A stretch of DNA of 50,081 nt from Amycolatopsis acidicola (GTDB lineage Bacteria > Actinomycetota > Actinomycetes > Mycobacteriales > Pseudonocardiaceae): the NCBI RefSeq assembly GCF_007713735.2, contig NZ_VMNW02000068.1:1-50081 (forward strand). The letters are read 5' to 3'. Below, piece by piece: positions 45,385-50,081 of the stretch. The notes beneath the pieces were generated by a model. The model saw nothing but the letters and a program-made list of their open reading frames with translations. It had not been told where the DNA came from and ran no database searches. How positions within the stretch are numbered: position 1 is the stretch's first letter; each line of letters opens with the position of its first letter. The translations under genes and the position numbers were made by a program.

Positions 45385-46366
45385 GGCGGTACTCCAGCAC
45401 GGTCTGCACGGCGGTCAGGATGCGGTCGATACTCGGCAGGTACTCGTCCTCCAGCGCACCGGACGGATAGGGCACGTCGTAGCCCGTCACGCGCTGCACA
45501 GGCGCGCGCAGGGTGTCGAAGCAGCGTTCACTCACCAGCGTGGAAACCTCCGCGCCGAGGCCGGCCGTCAGTGGCGCTTCGTGCACCACGACGGCACGTC
45601 GCGTGCGGCCGACCGACTCGGCGAGCCCGTCGGCGTCGATCGGTTTGAGCCAGCGCAGGTCCAGCACCTCGAGTTCGACGTCGTCCTCGGCGGCCAGCTC
45701 CGCGGCCTGCAGGCAGCGGGGAACCATTGCGCCCCAAGCGATCAGCGTCGCGTGCTTGCCCGGCCGCGCGACCCGGCTCGTGCCGGGCGGAGGCGTGTCC
45801 ACCGGCTCGTTCGGGTCGAACAGCTCGCGGTTCCAGTAGCGCGCCTTGGGTTCCATGAAGATCACCGGGTCCTCGTCGGCGATCGACTGGCGCAGCAGGT
45901 GGTATCCCTCGGCCACCGTCGACGGCGACGCCACCTTCAACCCCGGCACGTGCGCGAACAGCGCCTCCAGGCTTTCGCCGTGGTGCTCCGGGGCGCGGAT
46001 GCCGCCGAAACTGGGCAGCCGCAACGTGACCGGCATCGAAACGGCGCCGCGGCTGCGGTAGTGCATCCGCGCCACCTGGTTCACGATCTGGTCGATCGCG
46101 GGGTAGCCGAACCCGTCGAACTGGATCTCCGGCACCGGCCGCCAGCCCGCGAGCGCGAGGCCGACCGCCATGCCCATGATCCCGGACTCGGCCAGCGGCG
46201 TGTCGAACACACGGTCTTCGCCGAACTTGGCCTGCAGGCCGTCGGTCACCCGGAACACGCCGCCCAGCCCGCCGACGTCCTCGCCGAACACCAGCACCCG
46301 CTCGTCGTCATCCAGCGCGTGCTGGAGCGCGAGATTCAGCGCCTGCTGCAAGGAAAACTCAGGCAT
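45377..46366 (-). CDS. 2-oxoacid dehydrogenase E1 component, beta subunit
   Basis: A 329-aa E1 beta subunit of the alpha2-beta2 type (branched-chain, acetoin or related). FSLQQALNLALQHALDDDER, VFGEDVGGLGGVFRVTDGL, FDTPLAESGIMGMAVGLALA and YRSRGAVSMPVTLRLPSFGG are TPP- and subunit-interface motifs; HHGESLEALFAHVPGLKVAS and VTGYDVPYP lie further on. It forms the active site with the alpha subunit and oxidatively decarboxylates a 2-oxoacid. It overlaps alpha by eight bases and the lipoyl gene by eight. The specific substrate is not determined; the aminotransferase suggests aromatic or branched oxoacids. Confidence 0.93.
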   Translation of the reverse strand: MPEFSLQQALNLALQHALDDDERVLVFGEDVGGLGGVFRVTDGLQAKFGEDRVFDTPLAESGIMGMAVGLALAGWRPVPEIQFDGFGYPAIDQIVNQVARMHYRSRGAVSMPVTLRLPSFGGIRAPEHHGESLEALFAHVPGLKVASPSTVAEGYHLLRQSIADEDPVIFMEPKARYWNRELFDPNEPVDTPPPGTSRVARPGKHATLIAWGAMVPRCLQAAELAAEDDVELEVLDLRWLKPIDADGLAESVGRTRRAVVVHEAPLTAGLGAEVSTLVSERCFDTLRAPVQRVTGYDVPYPSGALEDEYLPSIDRILTAVQTVLEYRRG

Positions 46367-47321
46367 CGGCCCATTCCTTCCACGCCCGCCGCTGCGCCAG
46401 CAGCGCCTTGGTCGGCTCCCGGTACACGAAGTCGAACAGCTCCTCGCCCGGCCGGTCACCCATCGCGGTGAGTGCCTCGCGGACCTGCCTGGTGACCTCG
46501 GCCGCGTGCTGTTCCGCTTCCGCCACAACGCTTTCCGGCAGCTGCGCCGCCGCGCGCGTCAGCGGGTCGCGCTCGGCCCACTCCTGCTCCTCGGCCAGCG
46601 TGCGGTAGCGGCCGGGATCGTCCGAAGTGGAGTGTGGGCCCATCCGGTAGGTCATGGCCTCGATGACAGTCGGGCCCTCTCCGGCGCGGCCGCGCTCCAG
46701 CGCCGCCAGGGTGGCTTCGTGCACGGCCAGCACGTCGTTGCCGTCCACCCGCACGCCCTCGATGCCGTAGCCCTGCGCGCGAGCGGCGACCGAGCCTCCG
46801 CCCACCTGCCTGTCGGTGGGCACCGAGATCGCCCAGCCGTTGTTCTGGCAGAAGAAGATCACCGGCAGCCGGTACACGGCGGCGAAGTTCATCGCCTCGT
46901 GCACGTCCCCCTGCGAGCTCGCGCCGTCACCGAAGTACGTGAGGGCCACGCCCCGCGTGCCGTCGAGCCGGGCGCCCATCGCCCAGCCGACCGCGTGCGT
47001 CACCGGGCCGCCGACGACCGCGTTGAACGGCGCGAACCGGGAGGCCAGCGGGTCGTACATGCCGCCGTGCCAGGTGCCGAGGTGGGTGGCGAGGTAGGCG
47101 GGCAGGTCCACGCCGAGCGCGACCGCCGCGCCGAGGTCGCGGTAGTTGGGGAAGGCGAAGTCACGGGCCCGGTCCAGCGCCGCCGCGCTGCCCACCTGCG
47201 CGGCCTCCTGGCCCTTCATCGGCGCGTACCCCGGAAGCACGCCCTGGCGCTGCAGGGCGATCGCCTCCTCGTCGACGCGCCGGGCCACCAGCATCAGGCG
47301 GTGGAGTTGCGTGAGGTCCAT
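46359..47321 (-). CDS. 2-oxoacid dehydrogenase E1 component, alpha subunit
   Basis: A 320-aa E1 alpha subunit. The TPP motif is GDGASSQGDVHEAMNFAAVY (GDG...N form) with FFCQNNGWAISVP after it (about residues 150-185). LVARRVDEEAIALQRQGVLP and GQEAAQVGSAAAL mark the N-terminus, and TYRMGPHSTSDDPGRYR the phosphorylation-loop region. With E1 beta it makes the thiamine-dependent decarboxylase of a branched-chain-, pyruvate- or acetoin-type complex. It is the first gene of the operon; ATG 47321. E3 is not in the window and must be shared from elsewhere. Confidence 0.93.
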   Translation of the reverse strand: MDLTQLHRLMLVARRVDEEAIALQRQGVLPGYAPMKGQEAAQVGSAAALDRARDFAFPNYRDLGAAVALGVDLPAYLATHLGTWHGGMYDPLASRFAPFNAVVGGPVTHAVGWAMGARLDGTRGVALTYFGDGASSQGDVHEAMNFAAVYRLPVIFFCQNNGWAISVPTDRQVGGGSVAARAQGYGIEGVRVDGNDVLAVHEATLAALERGRAGEGPTVIEAMTYRMGPHSTSDDPGRYRTLAEEQEWAERDPLTRAAAQLPESVVAEAEQHAAEVTRQVREALTAMGDRPGEELFDFVYREPTKALLAQRRAWKEWADA

Positions 47322-47552
47322 GGGAACGAGCCTGCACAGTGTTCCGGGCGCTGGGCAACAGTGCCTGATTTCGCTGATCAGTTTGCGCGATCTGGCGACC
47401 AAGCTGCCGGATTGGCTGGTCAATTTGTCTTGTCGATCATGGTTTCGCTGACTGCTGCTCCGAACGGTGGTGCCCGCGCTGGAAACCTGCTATGGGTCCC
47501 CGGCTAAGCTGTATCTACTTCCCGAAACGCGACAGATGAGGTGGCAACAAGC
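47322..47552. promoter_or_regulatory. divergent promoter region between the E1 operon and valS
   Basis: The gap is 231 bases and lower in GC than its surroundings. Between 47354 and 47445 are loosely similar segments with a 21-base step (TGATCAGTTTGCG at 47375, CGACCAAGCTGCC at 47396, TGGTCAATTTGTC at 47417), resembling phased half-sites of an Lrp/AsnC-type regulator, a family that controls bkd operons in mycobacteria. A TAAGCT box is at 47504-47509 ahead of valS. No T-box-like leader is visible. Confidence 0.35.
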
Positions 47553-50081
47553 GTGTCCGAGACCACGCCGAACGTGCCTGACCGCCCAGCGCTGGACGGT
47601 CTGGATGCCAAGTGGGCGGACCAGTGGGAGCGGACCGGCGTATACCGGTTCGAAGCTCCCGGTGAGCGCAGCGCGGTGTTCTCCATCGACACCCCGCCGC
47701 CGACCGTCAGCGGGTCGCTGCACGTAGGCCACGTCTTCTCCTACACGCACACCGACGTCATCGCGCGGTTCCAGCGGATGCGGGGCAAGCGCGTCTTCTA
47801 CCCGATGGGCTGGGACGACAACGGCTTGCCCACCGAGCGCCGGGTGCAGAACTACTACGGCGTGCGGTGTGACCCGTCGCTGCCGTACGACCCGGACTAC
47901 CAGGCGCCCGAGCCGATGGTGAAGAAGGGCGAGCGCCCGGTCCAGGACATCTCGCGCCGCAACTTCATCGAGCTGTGCGAGCTGCTGACCGCGGAGGACG
48001 AGAAGGCCTTCGAGGAGACGTGGCGTCACCTCGGCCTGTCGGTCGACTGGTCGCTGACGTACACCACGATCGGCACGTACGCCCAGCGCGTCTCGCAGCG
48101 CGCGTTCCTGCGGCTGCTCGGCCGCGGCGAGGCGTACCAGGCCGAAGCGCCGACGCTGTGGGATGTCGGTTTCCGCACCGCGGTCGCGCAGGCCGAGCTG
48201 GAGGACCGTGAGCACGCGGGCGCGTGGCATCGCGTCGCCTTCCATGGTCCCGAGGGCCCGGTGTACATCGAGACCACCCGGCCCGAGCTGTTGCCCGCCT
48301 GTGTCGCGCTGATCGCGCACCCGGACGACGAGCGTTACCAGGGCCTGTTCGGCAAGACGGTCACCTCGCCGGTGTTCGGCGTCGAGGTGCCGGTCGTGGC
48401 GCACCGCGCGGCGGAGATGGACCGTGGCGCCGGCATCGCGATGTGCTGCACCTTCGGCGACCTGACCGACGTGCAGTGGTGGCGCGAGCTGAAGCTGCCC
48501 ACCCGCACGATCATCGGCCGCGACGGCCGGATCCTCGCCGACGCACCGTCCGGTTTGGACAGTGAGGCCGGGCGCAAGGCGTACGCGGAGCTGGCGGGCG
48601 CCACGGTGTTCACGGCGAAGGAACGCGTCGTGAACATGCTGCGCGAAAGCGGTGACCTCGACGGCGAGCCGAAGAAGACGGTGCGCCCGGTCAAGTTTTA
48701 CGAAAAGGGCGACAAGCCGCTGGAGATCGTGTCCAGCAGGCAGTGGTTCATCAAGTCCATCGAGAAGCAGGACGTGATGCTGCGGCGCGGTGACGAGCTG
48801 CAGTGGCACCCGTCGTACATGAAGGCCCGTTACGACGACTGGGTCCGCGGGCTGAACGGTGACTGGCTGGTCAGCCGTCAGCGGTTCTTCGGCGTGCCGT
48901 TCCCGGTCTGGTACCCGCTGGACGAGAACGGGGAGCCGGACTACTCGGCGCCGATCCTGCCGGACGAGTCGCAGCTGCCGATCGACCCGTCGTCCGACGC
49001 GCCCGCCGGGTACAGCGAGGACCAGCGCGGGGTCGCCGGCGGGTTCACCGGTGACCCGGACGTGATGGACACCTGGGCCACGTCCTCGCTCACGCCGCAG
49101 ATCGTGTGCGGCTGGGAGGAGAAGCCGGAGCTGTTCGCGCAGACGTTCCCGATGGATCTTCGGCCGCAGGCGCACGACATCATCCGCACCTGGCTGTTCG
49201 CCACGGTGCTGCGCGCGCAGCTGGAGAACGACTCGCTGCCGTGGTACCACGCCGCGTTGTCCGGGTGGATCCTCGACCCGGACCGCAAGAAGATGTCGAA
49301 GTCCAAGGGCAACGTCGTCACGCCGCTGGGCCTGCTGGAGCAGTTCAGCCCGGACGCGGTGCGCTACTGGGCGGCGAACGGGCGGCCCGGTACGGACACG
49401 GCGTTCGACCAGGGGCAGATGAAGATCGGGCGCCGGCTGGCGACGAAACTGTTGAATGCCAGCAAGTTCGCGCTGAGCTTCCCGGAGCCCGCCGCCGATG
49501 CGTCGGTCACGGAGACCCTGGACAAGGCGATGCTCGCCTCGCTGGACGACGTGATCCGGCAGGCGACTTCGGCGCTGGAGACGTTCGAGTACACGACCGC
49601 GCTGGAGCGGATCGAGCGGTTCTTCTGGTTCTTCTGTGACGATTACCTGGAGCTGATCAAGCAGCGCGCGTACGCCGAAGATGGCGGCGCCGCAACACAA
49701 TCGGCCCGGTTGGCGTTGCGGAAGGCGTTGTCTTCGTTGCAGCGGTTGTTCGCGCCGTTCCTGCCGTACTGCACGGAAGAGGCGTGGTCGTGGTGGCACG
49801 ACGAGTCGGTGCACCTGGCCGAGTGGCCGGTGGCGTCCGGCGCGGATGCCGGTGCCGACGTGATCACGTTGGCCAGCACCGCGATCAGCGCCATCCGCAA
49901 GGCCAAGAGCGATGCGAAGCGCTCCATGCGTTCCCCGGTGGAGGCGGTGCGCATCGCGGGCCCCGCGGCCCAGGTGGAAACGCTGACGTCGATCGGCGCG
50001 GACCTGCGCGCGGCAGGAAACGTGGAGGAGCTGGAATTCGCGCCCGGCGACGAGGACCTACGCATCGAAGTCCACCTAGCC
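47553..50081 (+). CDS. valS: valyl-tRNA synthetase (3' end beyond the window)
   Basis: The first 843 codons of ValS, open to the last base; the family form seen here has about 860-880 residues, so only a short C-terminal piece is missing. It charges tRNA(Val) with valine in the cytosol. The Rossmann HIGH motif is TPPPTVSGSLHVGHVFSYTH (residues 49-68), CP1 editing-domain segments include IETTRPELLPACVALIAHP, and the KMSKS motif appears in DRKKMSKSKGNVVTPLG (around residue 580). The anticodon domain follows (EYTTALERIERFFWFFCDDY). RRVQNYYGVRCDPSLPYDP places it in the archaeal-like class of ValS found in some actinobacteria. It starts with GTG 47553. Confidence 0.97.
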   Translation, partial: MSETTPNVPDRPALDGLDAKWADQWERTGVYRFEAPGERSAVFSIDTPPPTVSGSLHVGHVFSYTHTDVIARFQRMRGKRVFYPMGWDDNGLPTERRVQNYYGVRCDPSLPYDPDYQAPEPMVKKGERPVQDISRRNFIELCELLTAEDEKAFEETWRHLGLSVDWSLTYTTIGTYAQRVSQRAFLRLLGRGEAYQAEAPTLWDVGFRTAVAQAELEDREHAGAWHRVAFHGPEGPVYIETTRPELLPACVALIAHPDDERYQGLFGKTVTSPVFGVEVPVVAHRAAEMDRGAGIAMCCTFGDLTDVQWWRELKLPTRTIIGRDGRILADAPSGLDSEAGRKAYAELAGATVFTAKERVVNMLRESGDLDGEPKKTVRPVKFYEKGDKPLEIVSSRQWFIKSIEKQDVMLRRGDELQWHPSYMKARYDDWVRGLNGDWLVSRQRFFGVPFPVWYPLDENGEPDYSAPILPDESQLPIDPSSDAPAGYSEDQRGVAGGFTGDPDVMDTWATSSLTPQIVCGWEEKPELFAQTFPMDLRPQAHDIIRTWLFATVLRAQLENDSLPWYHAALSGWILDPDRKKMSKSKGNVVTPLGLLEQFSPDAVRYWAANGRPGTDTAFDQGQMKIGRRLATKLLNASKFALSFPEPAADASVTETLDKAMLASLDDVIRQATSALETFEYTTALERIERFFWFFCDDYLELIKQRAYAEDGGAATQSARLALRKALSSLQRLFAPFLPYCTEEAWSWWHDESVHLAEWPVASGADAGADVITLASTAISAIRKAKSDAKRSMRSPVEAVRIAGPAAQVETLTSIGADLRAAGNVEELEFAPGDEDLRIEVHLA

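Noticed and set aside
47440..47552. T-box riboswitch ahead of valS
   Set aside because: No T-box sequence, specifier stem or anti-terminator could be found; only a plain promoter-like TAAGCT is visible.
47490..49814. Long leftward open frame (about 770 codons) opposite valS
   Set aside because: The plus strand carries the HIGH and KMSKS motifs of ValS.

Overview
The window is high-GC actinobacterial chromosome, most likely Pseudonocardiales (Amycolatopsis-like). Pointers are the mycothiol genes (a mycothiol-conjugate amidase, a mycoredoxin-like protein), an F420-type LLM oxidoreductase, LGFP-repeat cell-wall proteins, a class F sortase, a DUF574 methyltransferase, an EphD-like fusion, an ECF factor with a SnoaL tail and many GTG starts. 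The genus is inferred, not proven. I see no tRNA, rRNA, insertion sequence, prophage or CRISPR array. About 48 intact genes, one pseudogene and a truncated valS fill the 50 kb.

Layout. 0.2-9.1 kb: a small hypothetical gene; a leftward catabolic operon (enoyl-CoA hydratase, acyl-CoA ligase, TetR); a divergent amidohydrolase-GNAT pair; an MntR-type regulator; an LLM oxidoreductase; and a zinc alcohol dehydrogenase-RpiR pair. 9.1-17.3 kb: two large secreted proteins, each joining a beta-propeller to a C-terminal LGFP block, flank a membrane protein and a mycoredoxin-TetR pair. 17.3-22.9 kb: SnoaL/ECF genes, then purC flanked by two almost identical MerR-type promoters that drive a SnoaL gene and a quinone oxidoreductase-MFS operon, then MarR. 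23.3-26.8 kb: a leftward lipid-type operon (metal-dependent hydrolase, ferredoxin reductase, EphD-like fusion). 27-34.4 kb: methyltransferase, hydrolase, MocR regulator, membrane protein, secreted peptidase, rhomboid, and an excalibur-sortase F operon. 34.5-37.3 kb: an mca-MFS operon divergent from a TetR gene, which looks like a mycothiol detoxification module. 37.3-43.4 kb: a decayed ABC permease, rnz, an unrecognised 336-aa protein, a secreted HNH nuclease, VOC and OsmC proteins, and a lysA-like decarboxylase. 43.4-50 kb: a five-gene leftward operon (E1 alpha, E1 beta, stand-alone lipoyl protein, alpha/beta hydrolase, aromatic aminotransferase), then valS running off the end.

Most unusual. 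(1) Two intergenic arrays (9071-9303 and 22941-23276), both between convergent genes, are built of 21-bp units, 4+4 and 7+7, arranged as inverted halves so each can fold into one long modular hairpin. I know of no described element of this kind. (2) Two MerR-type operators matching at 19 of 20 positions lie on either side of purC, each inside a 19-bp promoter spacer. (3) The oxoacid dehydrogenase operon has a split, AcoC-like E2. (4) A hairpin sequesters the ribosome-binding site of the excalibur-sortase operon. (5) About ten genes show a TANNNT box 6-8 nt before the start codon, which suggests leaderless mRNAs.
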